A stretch of DNA of 64,000 nt from Faecousia sp. (GCA_029257335.1 JARIBV010000068.1:1-64000), one strand, 5' to 3'; numbered from the stretch's first letter, positions 43,752 through 52,910 are shown. The notes: generated by a model from the letters alone, not told the origin. A program made the numbers and translations.

Positions 43752-44978
43752 ATGAATGCCGACGCAATCTGGAAAATCTTTGAAGAAACATCCTATATCC
43801 GTACCAGTGGCACAAAGGAAGAAAAGCAGTGTGCCCAGTACCTGATAGATCAGTGCAAGAAAATGGGGCTGACTCCTACTGTGGAACCCTTTGCCGTAGA
43901 AATGGCCACCATCCAGGAGGCCGCACTTTTCATGGACGGCGTCTGCATCCCCTGCAAGGGCTACCTGCTTTCCGGAACCTGGGAGGTTGAGGCTCCCTTT
44001 ATGTACCTGCCCAACACCGATCCCTATTCTTTGCAGAATGTAAAGGGTAAGATTGTCATGGTGGACGGCGGCATGGGCTACTGGAAGTATCAGGACATTC
44101 TCAAGCACGGCGCCGTGGGCTTTATCACCTATGACGGAAACGCAAATTATGTGGACCGGGACATGGACCAGAAGGAGCTTCGCCCCTTTGTAAGCAAGGG
44201 CCATAAGATCCCCGGTGTAAACATCAACGCCAAGGATGCCATCGCTCTGATTCGCAAGGGGGTCACCACTGCAAAGATCGTTCTCAAGCAGGAAGAGACC
44301 CAGGGCACTTCCCAGAATGTGGTTCTGGATCTGCCCGGTGAAGTGCCCGAAACCATTGTCCTCACCGCCCACTATGACTCCACCCCCCTGTCTCAGGGCG
44401 TCTATGACAACATGTCCGGCTGTGTAGGCCTGCTGGGAATTTTGGACTACTTCAAAGACCATCCCCACCGCTACAGCCTGCGCTTTGTGTGGTGCGGCAG
44501 CGAGGAGCGGGGCCTGCTGGGCTCCAAGGCCTACTGTGCTGCCCATAAAGAGGAGCTGGACAGCATTATTTTCAACATCAACCTGGATATGATCGGCTCC
44601 ATCATGGGCCGGTTTGTGGGCTGCTGCACAGCAGAGGAGCGCCTGATGCATTACACTGCCTATATGGCCTCCGAAGTTGGCTTTGGCATTGCAGTAAACC
44701 AGGATGTCTACTCCAGCGACTCTACTCCCTTTGCAGACCAGGGCATCCCCGCTATTACCTTTGCCCGGGATGCACCCGGCAATACCGCTACCATCCACAA
44801 CCGCTATGACACCATGGATGTGATGAGCGCCCGTCAGATGGAGCTGGACATTGACTTTATCATTGCCTTTACGGAGCGTATGGCCTGCGCCAAGTGCTTC
44901 CCGGTGGAGCGCACCATGCCCGAAAACATGAAGGAAGCTCTGGATATCTACCTGCTGCGCAAGAGACCCAAGAACTAA
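43752..44978 (+). CDS. M28 family zinc aminopeptidase
   Basis: A 408-residue M28 metallopeptidase with an inserted PA-like domain (about residues 90-180). Zinc ligands are in LTAHYDST (His, Asp), a second Asp in VYDNMSG, CGSEERGLLGS (Glu-Glu) and the C-terminal HNRYDT (His). It has no signal peptide, so it probably acts in the cytoplasm on peptides. The ATG at 43752 has GGAGG upstream; an earlier in-frame start overlaps that site. Confidence 0.88.
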   Translation: MNADAIWKIFEETSYIRTSGTKEEKQCAQYLIDQCKKMGLTPTVEPFAVEMATIQEAALFMDGVCIPCKGYLLSGTWEVEAPFMYLPNTDPYSLQNVKGKIVMVDGGMGYWKYQDILKHGAVGFITYDGNANYVDRDMDQKELRPFVSKGHKIPGVNINAKDAIALIRKGVTTAKIVLKQEETQGTSQNVVLDLPGEVPETIVLTAHYDSTPLSQGVYDNMSGCVGLLGILDYFKDHPHRYSLRFVWCGSEERGLLGSKAYCAAHKEELDSIIFNINLDMIGSIMGRFVGCCTAEERLMHYTAYMASEVGFGIAVNQDVYSSDSTPFADQGIPAITFARDAPGNTATIHNRYDTMDVMSARQMELDIDFIIAFTERMACAKCFPVERTMPENMKEALDIYLLRKRPKN

Positions 44979-45001
44979 ATCTCAAACGATCTTACCTTCT
45001 C

Positions 45002-45025
45002 AGGGGAGCGGCACACCGCTCCCCT
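45002..45025 (+). promoter_or_regulatory. Hairpin between M28 peptidase and cls genes
   Basis: A 10-bp GC stem with a 4-nt loop and no T-tract. It may be a weak terminator or a processing site between two co-directional genes. Confidence 0.45.
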
Positions 45026-45047
45026 GGTTATGTCCTGGAGGGGTGTT

Positions 45048-46631
45048 ATGAAAAAAACGCCAAAAAAGCAAAGAAAAACTCTGCTTTTATTAAAAAACAA
45101 AGGAAAGCAAGGGCTGTTTCGTGCTATTTTCAGCCGATTCGGCCTGGTTCTCCTGCTCCTTGTGGCACAGGTGGGATTGATGTTGGGATTTTATCTGTGG
45201 TTTGAAGAATTTCTGCCTCACTTTTTGGGCGGAACATTGCTGGTCACGGTTCCCATGCTTTTGTATCTTCTGAACAGCCGCCTGGACCCCTCTGCAAAAA
45301 TCACCTGGCTGGTGGTATTCATGCTGATGCCCTTCTTTGGTGCACTGTTTTTCTGGTTCACCCAGAGCAACCTGGGACACCGTGCCCTGAAAGACCGCAT
45401 CGACCATCTGCTCTATATCAGCAGAAATGCCATCGAACAGGAACCAGAGGTCCAAAAGGGGCTGGAAGAAGAAAATCCCGGCGCCGGGTCACTGGCCAAA
45501 TATATTCAAAGAACTGCCTGTCACCCCATCTGTGACGGAACCGATGTGACCTACTATTCCACAGGGGAGGACATGTTTGAAGCCATAATGAATGAGCTGG
45601 AGCAGGCCCAACACTACATTTTCCTGGAATATTTCATTGTGGAAGAAGGTCTCATGTGGGGACAAATGCTGGACCTTCTGGCTCGGAAAGCCGCACAGGG
45701 TGTGGAAATCCGGATGATGTATGACGGCACCTGTGAATTTACCCGTCTGCCCCGGGACTATCCCAAGCTTCTTCAGAACCTGGGGATCCAGTGTCGGGTC
45801 TTTGCCGCCGTGAAGCCCTTCCTTTCCACTCACTACAACTATCGGGATCACCGAAAGATCCTGGTCATTGACGGTCACACCGCTTTCACCGGTGGCATCA
45901 ATCTGGCGGATGAGTACATTAACCATGTTTCACGCTTTGGTTACTGGAAGGATACGGGCCTCATGCTGAAAGGCCCCGCCGCACAAAGTCTGATGCTCAT
46001 GTTCCTGCAGCTTTGGAGTGTCACGGATCATCAGCCTGATTTTCAAAGGTACTTGTCTCCTGTTGCCAAAGTACCCGGAGCCGCAGGCTATGTGATTCCT
46101 TACGGAGACTGCCCCCTGGATGACGAAAAGCTGGGCGAACGGGTCTATATGGATCTTCTGAACCGGGCGCAGCGGTATGTACACATTATGACTCCGTACC
46201 TGATTTTGGACGGAGAGCTGGAAACCGCCCTGCGCTTTGCAGCGGAGCGCGGCGTGGAGGTCCGTCTGATTCTCCCCGGCATTCCGGATCAGAAGTCTGC
46301 CCACCTGCTGGCAAAAACCCATCTTCCCGCCCTGGTGGATTCCGGCATCCAGGTCTACAGCTACACCCCCGGTTTTCTTCATGCCAAGGTCATGACCTGT
46401 GACGACAACGAGGCCATTGTGGGCACCATCAATATGGATTACCGCAGCCTGTACCATCATTTTGAATGTGCCACCTATCTGGTGGGGGCACCTTGTATTC
46501 AGGATATTGAGAGGGACTTCCAGGAAACCCTGCTCCAGTGTCAGCGCATCACCCACCAGACCATTCGGGAGGACCCCTGGTACGAAAAGCTGGGAGGCCT
46601 TCTGTTGAAGGCCATCGCGCCTCTGCTGTAG
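45048..46631 (+). CDS. cls: Cardiolipin synthase
   Basis: A 527-residue phospholipase-D family enzyme that condenses two phosphatidylglycerols into cardiolipin. Two N-terminal membrane helices (about residues 30-50 and 60-100) precede two HKD motifs: HRKILVID with GGIN after it, and HAKVMTCDD with GTINMDYRS after it. The ATG at 45048 follows GGAGGGG. Length fits the ClsA group. Confidence 0.95.
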   Translation: MKKTPKKQRKTLLLLKNKGKQGLFRAIFSRFGLVLLLLVAQVGLMLGFYLWFEEFLPHFLGGTLLVTVPMLLYLLNSRLDPSAKITWLVVFMLMPFFGALFFWFTQSNLGHRALKDRIDHLLYISRNAIEQEPEVQKGLEEENPGAGSLAKYIQRTACHPICDGTDVTYYSTGEDMFEAIMNELEQAQHYIFLEYFIVEEGLMWGQMLDLLARKAAQGVEIRMMYDGTCEFTRLPRDYPKLLQNLGIQCRVFAAVKPFLSTHYNYRDHRKILVIDGHTAFTGGINLADEYINHVSRFGYWKDTGLMLKGPAAQSLMLMFLQLWSVTDHQPDFQRYLSPVAKVPGAAGYVIPYGDCPLDDEKLGERVYMDLLNRAQRYVHIMTPYLILDGELETALRFAAERGVEVRLILPGIPDQKSAHLLAKTHLPALVDSGIQVYSYTPGFLHAKVMTCDDNEAIVGTINMDYRSLYHHFECATYLVGAPCIQDIERDFQETLLQCQRITHQTIREDPWYEKLGGLLLKAIAPLL

Positions 46632-46672
46632 AAGCCTCCGCTGCACAGCCTTCCGTCTATCTTCTCTGAACA

Positions 46673-46719
46673 AAAGAAGCACTGAGAAAGATCTTCCTTT
46701 CCCAGTGCTTCTTTTTATG
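46673..46719 (+). terminator. Terminator after cls
   Basis: A 12-bp stem (46673-46684 with 46703-46714) followed by TTTTT-rich sequence. Confidence 0.82.
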
Positions 46720-46811
46720 TCCCTGCAACTTTTCCATGTTTCCCTCCCTGTTTTAAATAGTACTTTGCTTACATAACCTGAACATTGGCTAAACTTTTTA
46801 CATCAATTCCA

Positions 46812-46840
46812 TTGCGCGGAAAATACCTGTCTGCTATGCT
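46812..46840 (+). promoter_or_regulatory. Promoter of the NYN-LOTUS gene
   Basis: TTGCGC (46812-46817), 17-bp spacer, TATGCT (46835-46840). Confidence 0.45.
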
Positions 46841-46897
46841 AATACTAATTGGCATTTTGTATCAAAGGCCATATCATAACAAACGGGAGGAGTTACC

Positions 46898-47866
46898 ATG
46901 GAACCACTGCAAAGGATTGCGCTTTTAATTGACTGTGACAATACCCCCTCATGCAAGATCGAAGGGATTCTGGAGGAAGTGGCCAAACTTGGAACCGTTG
47001 TCTTAAAAAGAGCATACGGAAATTGGAAGAAGGATACACGAAAGCTCTGGGAAACCCAACTGCTGCGATTCGGAATCAAGGCGGAACAGCAATTTGATTA
47101 TGTAGCCGGGAAAAATGCCACCGACATTGCATTGGTCATCGATGCCATGACCCTGCTGCACAGGGGGCTGTACGATGGCTTCGTCATTGTTTCCAGCGAC
47201 AGTGACTATACCCCTCTGGCCATCCATCTCCGGGAATCAGGGGCCTATGTTATCGGCGCAGGACAGAACTATTCTTCGGAAGCCTTCCAAAACAGCTGCA
47301 ACACCTTTATTTTCCTGGATTCTTTGGGTGATTCCACCCCCTCTGAGCCGCCCCATTCCCCAAGCGAATCTTTATCCACAACCCCCTGTGAAAATCCGGG
47401 CACTGCCAGCATTGAGCAGGTACACGCCGTGCTGAAAACTGCCTGGGAAAAGCACAAGGACCAAGCTGGCTATGCATCTATTTGTTCTGCGGGGCAGGTA
47501 CTGGGATCTGCGTTTGCAAACTTCCACATCAAAGCATACGGATATCCCAATCTAACCACACTGATTGCAGCCTTTCCCGGAAAATATAGGCTGAAAGCAT
47601 CCCAGGGAAAGGGGGGCGCCATGATCCGCTCCTATCAATGCATTCAAAACGCCGTGGATTCTACTCCCTCCCCCAAAACCACAGCCCAGCAGCAGGCCGT
47701 TATTGCCCATCTGTCTGGTCACCACCACGCAACAAGAGCAGAATTGGAGTCGCTTCTTTCTCTCAAGTCCTCGCGGACCAGCGCCATTATCAAATCTCTG
47801 CTGGATGCAGGGCTCATCCTTGCAGAGGGCAGTCACAACAATCGAACTTACAGGCTGAAAGCATGA
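46898..47866 (+). CDS. NYN domain ribonuclease-like protein with OST-HTH/LOTUS domain
   Basis: A 322-residue protein. Residues about 5-145 form a NYN (PIN-like) domain with the acidic residues of LIDCDNTP, KNATDIALVIDAM and SSDSDYTPLA. A Ser/Pro-rich linker follows. Residues about 165-240 look like an OST-HTH/LOTUS RNA-binding domain, and the C-terminus (about 255-320) like a winged helix. This is the layout of RNA-processing NYN proteins related to eukaryotic LIMKAIN/MARF1. Its last 19 nt overlap the convergent ATPase gene. Confidence 0.85.
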   Translation: MEPLQRIALLIDCDNTPSCKIEGILEEVAKLGTVVLKRAYGNWKKDTRKLWETQLLRFGIKAEQQFDYVAGKNATDIALVIDAMTLLHRGLYDGFVIVSSDSDYTPLAIHLRESGAYVIGAGQNYSSEAFQNSCNTFIFLDSLGDSTPSEPPHSPSESLSTTPCENPGTASIEQVHAVLKTAWEKHKDQAGYASICSAGQVLGSAFANFHIKAYGYPNLTTLIAAFPGKYRLKASQGKGGAMIRSYQCIQNAVDSTPSPKTTAQQQAVIAHLSGHHHATRAELESLLSLKSSRTSAIIKSLLDAGLILAEGSHNNRTYRLKA

Positions 47867-48546
47867 TGTTCCCTCTGCATTTCCATGCAATCGATCTCAA
47901 TGACGCTATGGGTTCCGAAATCCAGCACATTTCCCAGGGTATATGCAATGGGTTTGTGAAAAATAGGACCGTCTACCACCAAGGTGTGATACTCCCCATT
48001 TTCTCCACAGACATCGATTCCCCGCTGCTCCATGAGATCCATGATTTCAGCATCCAGCACCTTTCCAAGAATAGACTTGGGAAGCTGTGTGCCATTGACG
48101 GATTTAATCAGGCAGCGATACCCCAATTCTATCAGATCCTGCACATTTTCTTTTCTTCCCCTATGCCACAGAGGAAATGCCGCATCCAGCCCCACATTTT
48201 TGCACCGCTGCTCACTCCACGCCCGGTTTCCTTCTATATCGATATCACCAAAGCATGCGATCTCCGCTCCCATCGCTTTGGCCTGTTGCAGGGCCTCCTC
48301 CATGGCCAGATGGTATCTATGCCCCTGGGTGGGAACCATCAGCATCGGAATCTGTAATGCCTCTTCATATTGCTTCAGCATCTTATCATCTGCCCCATGG
48401 AAGTATGATCGTTTAAAGTCCTCATTTACCATGACCAGCAAGGCCACCCCATGGTCTCCCCCGGCCAGCATCCGGTGCAGAGCCAGAGTACTGTCTTTTC
48501 CGCAGCTGTAGGACATCACGAAGCCTCTTCTCTGTTTATGGTTCAC
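47848..48546 (-). CDS. Dph6-like ATP pyrophosphatase
   Basis: A 232-residue N-type ATP pyrophosphatase of the diphthine-ammonia ligase family. The PP-loop SYSCGKDS is at residues about 12-19, and the HRYH and FGDIDIEGNR segments match the family. Bacteria lack diphthamide, so the bacterial substrate is unknown; some homologues act in B12 or tRNA-related metabolism. The GTG at 48546 is chosen for AAGGAGGAG at 6 bp. It overlaps the NYN gene tail to tail by 19 nt. Confidence 0.82.
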   Translation of the reverse strand: MNHKQRRGFVMSYSCGKDSTLALHRMLAGGDHGVALLVMVNEDFKRSYFHGADDKMLKQYEEALQIPMLMVPTQGHRYHLAMEEALQQAKAMGAEIACFGDIDIEGNRAWSEQRCKNVGLDAAFPLWHRGRKENVQDLIELGYRCLIKSVNGTQLPKSILGKVLDAEIMDLMEQRGIDVCGENGEYHTLVVDGPIFHKPIAYTLGNVLDFGTHSVIEIDCMEMQREHHAFSL

Positions 48547-48560
48547 CGCTATCTCCTCCT

Positions 48561-48665
48561 TCACGGCCTTTGCTGTGCAAAGGCATCCTGCACTGCTTCC
48601 TGGGCAGTCCGATCATATGCTGAGGCCATCCCATTTTTGAGCAGTTCGATGGTCTGTGATCCCAT
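48561..48665 (-). CDS. Possible small ORF or gene remnant
   Basis: A 34-codon frame between the GNAT gene and the Dph6-like gene. Its sequence is protein-like (amphipathic helix with Ala/Gln/Glu), but it lacks a ribosome binding site and matches no family I know. It may be the 3' remnant of a decayed gene at the edge of the accessory region. Confidence 0.2.
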   Translation of the reverse strand: MGSQTIELLKNGMASAYDRTAQEAVQDAFAQQRP

Positions 48666-48722
48666 CCGGTGTCTCCATTGTCTGTGGTAATTTAGAACGC
48701 AGGGCTTTGCGCACAGTGTATT

Positions 48723-49160
48723 CTATAAGTCCATATATTCCAGCACCAAGTGATCCGACAGGCAGTACCCGTTTTTCTTGTAGAATTGTTGATGCTGCTC
48801 GCTCATGGTTGTGAGCAGCTCGATCCAGTTGCATTTTCTATCCGTCAGTTCCTTTTTCAGATACGAAAGCAACGCAGTCCCATACCCTTTTCTCTGGTGG
48901 ACCGATGACACCAATATCTCTTCTAAAAAGAACCCACAAGAATCATCAAACCACTTAAAATACCCCATCAAAAATCCCACAATCTCCCTTTTATCGATCT
49001 GCAAAATTATGAGGGAATCTTCCATAGCTGCAATCTGATGGATTCGCTTATACGCTATCTCATAGGTCCATGTTCCGCCTTGGGCATTATAATAATCCAT
49101 GTAAAATTTTATCAGCATATCCAAATCATTTTCTTGCGCAATCTGATACTGTATCTCCAT
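48723..49160 (-). CDS. GNAT family N-acetyltransferase
   Basis: A 145-residue GNAT acetyltransferase with the acetyl-CoA loop in VHQRKGYGTALL and the C-terminal FYKKNGY segment. The ATG at 49160 has GAGGAG upstream at 8 bp. A substrate cannot be assigned; small-molecule or antibiotic acetylation is possible. It is the most distal gene of the array downstream of spoIVB, on the same strand as the others. Confidence 0.85.
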   Translation of the reverse strand: MEIQYQIAQENDLDMLIKFYMDYYNAQGGTWTYEIAYKRIHQIAAMEDSLIILQIDKREIVGFLMGYFKWFDDSCGFFLEEILVSSVHQRKGYGTALLSYLKKELTDRKCNWIELLTTMSEQHQQFYKKNGYCLSDHLVLEYMDL

Positions 49161-49235
49161 ATAGCTGCTCCTCTCTGCCCTGATTTGTCTCTTTGGGATG
49201 CCTTGATTGCTCCTGTCAATATTATACCATAAGAA

Positions 49236-49272
49236 ACCGAAAAGCGGCAGAGGAAAATTCCATCTGCCGCCG
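49236..49272 (-). repeat. Cassette-end hairpin E (terminator part only)
   Basis: A stem GCGGCAGA/TCTGCCGC resembling the hairpins of spoIVB-tail copies C and D, followed on the minus strand by T-rich sequence. No spoIVB tail is recognisable beside it. It follows the MerR-like gene and probably acts as its terminator. Confidence 0.55.
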
Positions 49273-49329
49273 TTCCGGAGGATGCGCCTTTCGGACAGGC
49301 GCAAGTTCTGTCATCACCGCCACGCAATT

Positions 49330-49752
49330 TTATTGGCAGTAAAATTCTTTCATAATCCGGTTGATCTCAACTTCTTTTCCTTTCAAAATGTAGTGTGCCT
49401 TGCCGGATTCGTAAGAGAATGCAAAGCGAATGTGGGACAGACTGTTTGCCGCATTGCAGAAAAAATCTGCCTTCTCCTTTGCCTGCCTTTCTTCCAAAGT
49501 GAGATCAAGAAGAATACACATTTCATTTTCGCCATTGTCCTGTCCTGCCAGAAAATCGTAAACAATGGCATGGTGTTTCGCCTGGATGCTGGGCCAGACC
49601 GAAGGGTGACGAACAAACGCTGAAACCTGCTGCTCTGTAAACTGCCAGATTCCGGTGTCTTTACTACCCTGAAGAATCTCAGATTTTAAATAGTTTCGCA
49701 GTGTACGGGTAGTAAGGCCTGTGATGCACGAAAGCTGTTCAATCGTATACAT
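49330..49752 (-). CDS. MerR-like helix-turn-helix protein
   Basis: A 140-residue protein with an N-terminal MerR-type winged helix (residues 1 to about 50, segment YTIEQLSCITGLTTRTLRNYL). The rest may be a sensor domain; it contains a cysteine and a short acidic stretch but is not recognised. The ATG follows AGGAGG at 7 bp. It is one cassette of the array downstream of spoIVB, flanked by the tail copy A (upstream) and hairpin E (downstream). Confidence 0.75.
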   Translation of the reverse strand: MYTIEQLSCITGLTTRTLRNYLKSEILQGSKDTGIWQFTEQQVSAFVRHPSVWPSIQAKHHAIVYDFLAGQDNGENEMCILLDLTLEERQAKEKADFFCNAANSLSHIRFAFSYESGKAHYILKGKEVEINRIMKEFYCQ

Positions 49753-49868
49753 ACGGATTCCTCCTCATGAAATGTATTACAAGCTTGTAACTACAGTATA
49801 GGCGGGATAGACATGGAAAACAATTTGAAAAACCAGCAGTTTTTCATAGCAAGAGCAGGATGTATGTG

Positions 49869-50000
49869 CAGCATCCAGCATATTTTTCACAAAGATGCCA
49901 TGGCCTGTGGTGGGGGCGCTGACCTACACATTGGTGACTGCGCCCATGGGGCGCCGGACATAAGTAGATTCAATTAAGGGCAGCAGCTGTCAGAGCAATC
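49869..50000 (-). repeat. spoIVB 3'-end copy A with core
   Basis: The most decayed of four copies. Positions 49869-49955 align with the last part of spoIVB (54439-54560) with many substitutions and gaps. Positions 49956-50000 hold the shared core that precedes the tail on the minus strand. It lies between the XRE membrane protein gene and the MerR-like gene. No open frame spans it. Confidence 0.75.
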
Positions 50001-50033
50001 AAAAGAAGGCTGATAAATTGTGTAACGGTAATT

Positions 50034-50639
50034 TTATTTTGTCAATTTCCGATTCATGTACTTCGGATTTATTTTCAACAGATAGAATCCGCAAACAATC
50101 ATTATCAATACAGTTCCTAAGAAATAAAGCCCTGTAAAATAGCCAAACAATGCCACAAACGCCTGAATACAACAGTATAGCGATTCAATTTTTGCGTTCT
50201 TTGCTCTCTGCGCCATATTGGTCTCATATCTGAGATTGCAAACCATCCAGATGGATGCAGCCAGCAGGGGAATTATTTTAATCCACAGCATTATAGTAGG
50301 ATTGATGCCTTCTGCCACTGGTTGCATTGCGATATTCAGCGCAGATGCCTGTACAATAATTGCCAATTTAATCAAATTCGCTCTCAAAATGTGATTTACT
50401 TTTTTTGCTTCTGCAATCACGGGGATATCATCATCGCTTTTATAATCATCATTTAGTAGATAGTCTGTTGTTACACCAAACAGCTTACTGATTTCTACAA
50501 TATTATTTGCCGCAGGCTGCGCTGTTCCATTTTCCCATCTGGAAAGTGCTTGTCTGGAAATATTTAGCCGACCGGCGGTTTCCTCCTGGGACATTCCGGA
50601 CTTCTTGCGTAATTGATAAATCTTTTCATTCAGTTTCAA
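50034..50639 (-). CDS. XRE-family regulator with C-terminal membrane domain
   Basis: A 201-residue protein. Residues about 4-62 form an XRE helix-turn-helix (KSGMSQEETAGRLNISRQALSRWE). The C-terminal part has about four hydrophobic helices, the last two spanning roughly residues 155-195. Membrane-tethered XRE regulators of this design are common in Firmicutes near small defence or bacteriocin genes. It starts at TTG (50639) with GGGAG at 8 bp. A TAAAG-CAGA-CTTTA dyad upstream could be its own operator. Confidence 0.8.
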   Translation of the reverse strand: MKLNEKIYQLRKKSGMSQEETAGRLNISRQALSRWENGTAQPAANNIVEISKLFGVTTDYLLNDDYKSDDDIPVIAEAKKVNHILRANLIKLAIIVQASALNIAMQPVAEGINPTIMLWIKIIPLLAASIWMVCNLRYETNMAQRAKNAKIESLYCCIQAFVALFGYFTGLYFLGTVLIMIVCGFYLLKINPKYMNRKLTK

Positions 50640-50689
50640 AGGCTACACTCCCTTCCGTGCACTCATTCTATCACCTTGCCGATTAAAAC

Positions 50690-50740
50690 ACCATAAAGCA
50701 GACTTTACAATGACGCAACATCGCTTTACATATTGGTATT
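50690..50740 (-). promoter_or_regulatory. Candidate operator and promoter of the XRE membrane gene
   Basis: On the minus strand a TTGTAA, 17-bp spacer, TTTAAT promoter overlaps the dyad TAAAG-N4-CTTTA, and a further TGTAAAG lies upstream. This pattern suggests autoregulation. Confidence 0.4.
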
Positions 50741-50784
50741 TGTTGGATTATTTGAATTGGTTCAATCAAGATTGTGCCGTATAA

Positions 50785-50988
50785 AAGTCGCAGTCAGTAG
50801 AGGGAGTTTCCCCTGCTGTCTGTTATTACGCCGTCAAGCCACCGCATCCAGCATATTTTTCATGAGATGCTGTAGCCCGTGGCGGGGCCATTGACAGAAC
50901 ATGGGACACGACACCCACCAATTTTCCGGCTTGAATGATGGGGGGCGAAATATGGATGATTTCAATTAGGGACAACCGCTGTTAACTT
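50785..50988 (-). repeat. spoIVB 3'-end copy B with core and hairpin
   Basis: 50829-50945 aligns with the spoIVB 3' end, with gaps; 50946-50988 is the shared core; 50785-50822 holds an imperfect hairpin at the place of the terminator. It fills much of the 404-bp gap between the nucleotidyltransferase and XRE membrane genes. Confidence 0.8.
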
Positions 50989-51043
50989 TATCCAAGCAGA
51001 CCAAATTTGAATTCTTTATCTGCAACTATAATGGGTACAATCC

Positions 51044-51823
51044 TCATTCAAAACAGCCTAACAGCTTCAGCAGACCATCATCGAATGTCAGATATTCGCT
51101 GTCCTTAACAGCTTTCAGATACAGCGCAAGCAGATTTTCCTTTGCTGTGTGCATCTCCTCATAGGTTCGGCTCCGGGGATAAGTTTTCTCCAGCAACTGG
51201 AGGAACGACTGAGATAGGGTGTTGTATTTCTTAAATTGATGCAACTTCTTTCCCTCTGCCACAGTTTTCACGGATAATAAAAGCTGCCTTGCGTTACTCA
51301 AGGCAATATCCGCAAAGATGAATTGCTCTCGAAGTATGGCGATCTCCACATATCGCAACTCGTTGATAAATCGGTAGTGAACAGAATCATCCAGACCGTA
51401 CCGCTGGGAACACTCTGCAAACCGTTGTGCACCTGCACGCACGGCATCCATGAAGTTCTCAGTCTTGGCAAAAACTACCTTGTACTGCGGTGAGCGGATC
51501 GGCAGCTCCTGTGTGGGCATAAAGGATATATCCACGCTCAGTCCATTCTCAAAGTAAGTAGACAGGCCCAGGGCGGTGTTTGTCCAGACCCGATTCTCAA
51601 TGTGGCAGGCTCCCAATTCTGTGAAGAATTGCAGGAGCTGCCGGGCGGCATCTTTCACGCAATCCGAATTATAACATCCAGCCATCAGATCGATGTCGGA
51701 ATAGATGTCAGCGAAGCCAGCTGCACCGGAGCCAATCTGAAGCAGCCCTTCAAAGGCAGAACTGACTTGGATGAAGTTGACTGTTTTATTCAGTAATTTT
51801 TTCCGGTCTGTCACCTTGTACAT
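51044..51823 (-). CDS. Nucleotidyltransferase-domain protein
   Basis: A 259-residue protein with an N-terminal pol-beta-like nucleotidyltransferase domain (GSGAAGFADIYSDIDL, the GS-x-DxD pattern, with a further acidic residue in LSVDISFM) and a helical C-terminal domain. This resembles streptomycin/lincosamide nucleotidyltransferases but is not close enough to name. It could modify an aminoglycoside or another small molecule. The ATG follows GGGAGGT. It is a single-gene cassette between tail copies C and B. Confidence 0.75.
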   Translation of the reverse strand: MYKVTDRKKLLNKTVNFIQVSSAFEGLLQIGSGAAGFADIYSDIDLMAGCYNSDCVKDAARQLLQFFTELGACHIENRVWTNTALGLSTYFENGLSVDISFMPTQELPIRSPQYKVVFAKTENFMDAVRAGAQRFAECSQRYGLDDSVHYRFINELRYVEIAILREQFIFADIALSNARQLLLSVKTVAEGKKLHQFKKYNTLSQSFLQLLEKTYPRSRTYEEMHTAKENLLALYLKAVKDSEYLTFDDGLLKLLGCFE

Positions 51824-51930
51824 CTATCTTACCTCCCAGTTACTATCACTCTTTTTTGTCTGACGAAATTACACCATTCATTGTTCCCTATTCAGCATGC
51901 CTGATGAACCCGTTGCATTATAACACATGA

Positions 51931-52132
51931 AATCGAAAAGCGGAAGAAGGAGTTCCCTCTTCCGCTGTTCTGCTACGCCGCCGCATCCCGCATATTTTTG
52001 ATAAAGATGCCATAGTTCGTGGTAGGGTCGTTGTTAAGAACATAGGTCACAGTGCCCACCGGTTTCCCATCCTGAATGATTGAGCTGCCTGATACGAGTG
52101 ATTGAGATTAGGAATAGCAACTGTTAAGAAAG
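51931..52132 (-). repeat. spoIVB 3'-end copy C with core and terminator
   Basis: 51973-52089 aligns with the spoIVB 3' end (about 24 differences in 112 positions by eye); 52090-52132 is the shared core; 51940-51967 forms an 8-bp stem AGCGGAAG/CTTCCGCT with a T-run on the minus strand. It terminates the GRAM/GNAT-like module. Confidence 0.85.
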
Positions 52133-52151
52133 CTGGAATAAGTATCACACT

Positions 52152-52565
52152 TTATAAGCTAAATTCCGGTGGTCTGCGTCCAATCCCATTCCTATGATTT
52201 TCCATTTGCATTTCCAACCTGTCAGCCAATTTCAGGCACCCTGCTTGGGTACACAGGCTTACGCCATACTGCACAAGGCGCAGATCTGTTTCAATGGGAA
52301 GCTCATCAGAATTATCAACAGCCCACCACGGGAAATGTTTACTGGCATTCTCTTTCTCTGCAATCAGAAACATGTAGCCGATTACTTTTTTATCTCTTCG
52401 CACGAAGAGAAATTGAGGTAAAGAACCTTCCTGGGACTTGTCCATTTCAGCTTTTATATCTTTTACATTTCTATCGATACAGCTGAATGATGTTTTGAGG
52501 AGTTCATCCAGGCATTGAACCTTTTCATATTCATCCAATTCACAATAATTGATAATTTCATCCAT
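52152..52565 (-). CDS. Hypothetical protein, possibly GNAT-like
   Basis: A 137-residue acidic protein. The central FLFVRRDKKVIGYMFLIAE segment looks like the beta-strand pair of a GNAT fold, but the acetyl-CoA loop is not evident. The ATG has GAAGG at about 9 bp. It shares a module with the GRAM-like gene upstream and is followed directly by the core of tail copy C. The function is unknown. Confidence 0.6.
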   Translation of the reverse strand: MDEIINYCELDEYEKVQCLDELLKTSFSCIDRNVKDIKAEMDKSQEGSLPQFLFVRRDKKVIGYMFLIAEKENASKHFPWWAVDNSDELPIETDLRLVQYGVSLCTQAGCLKLADRLEMQMENHRNGIGRRPPEFSL

Positions 52566-52628
52566 CTATTATACCTTCTTCCTGAAATTCGTCTGTTAGG
52601 AAAATTGGTATATGTCAAACAAATAAAT

Positions 52629-52910
52629 CTAGACCAGTTGCTGCCGTATGCATCTTTTAAACTTCCTCCTATTAAAAATCAGGAAACGGTATGTCCTCCC
52701 ATCTCTCGTTTCAATCACTGTTGTCGGGATAAATAGCACCCTCTTTCCTACAGAAAATGACTTAATGTTTTCGTAGGGAATCATCAGATTCTTGTGCTTA
52801 TTTTCCAGCGTGGCCTTCTGACAACGGAATATAAATCCATTGTCAACAAGATATACAGCACCGCCCTGAACGCCATGTAAACATATACTTGCGACGAATG
52901 ACTCTTTCAT
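52629..52910 (-). CDS. Small GRAM/PH-like protein
   Basis: A 93-residue protein whose pattern (a beta strand with Tyr-Leu-Val-Asp-Asn-Gly-Phe, then Ile-Pro-Tyr-Glu-Asn-Ile-Lys, then Thr-Arg-Asp-Gly-Arg-Thr-Tyr-Arg-Phe) resembles bacterial GRAM/PH-like domains. These bind lipids or proteins at membranes. No ribosome binding site stands out. It is the first gene of the module between tail copies D and C. Confidence 0.6.
   Translation of the reverse strand: MKESFVASICLHGVQGGAVYLVDNGFIFRCQKATLENKHKNLMIPYENIKSFSVGKRVLFIPTTVIETRDGRTYRFLIFNRRKFKRCIRQQLV

Noticed and set aside
51044..51823. Call of a specific antibiotic resistance gene (aminoglycoside or lincosamide nucleotidyltransferase)
   Set aside because: Only the general nucleotidyltransferase pattern is clear; specificity cannot be read from the sequence.
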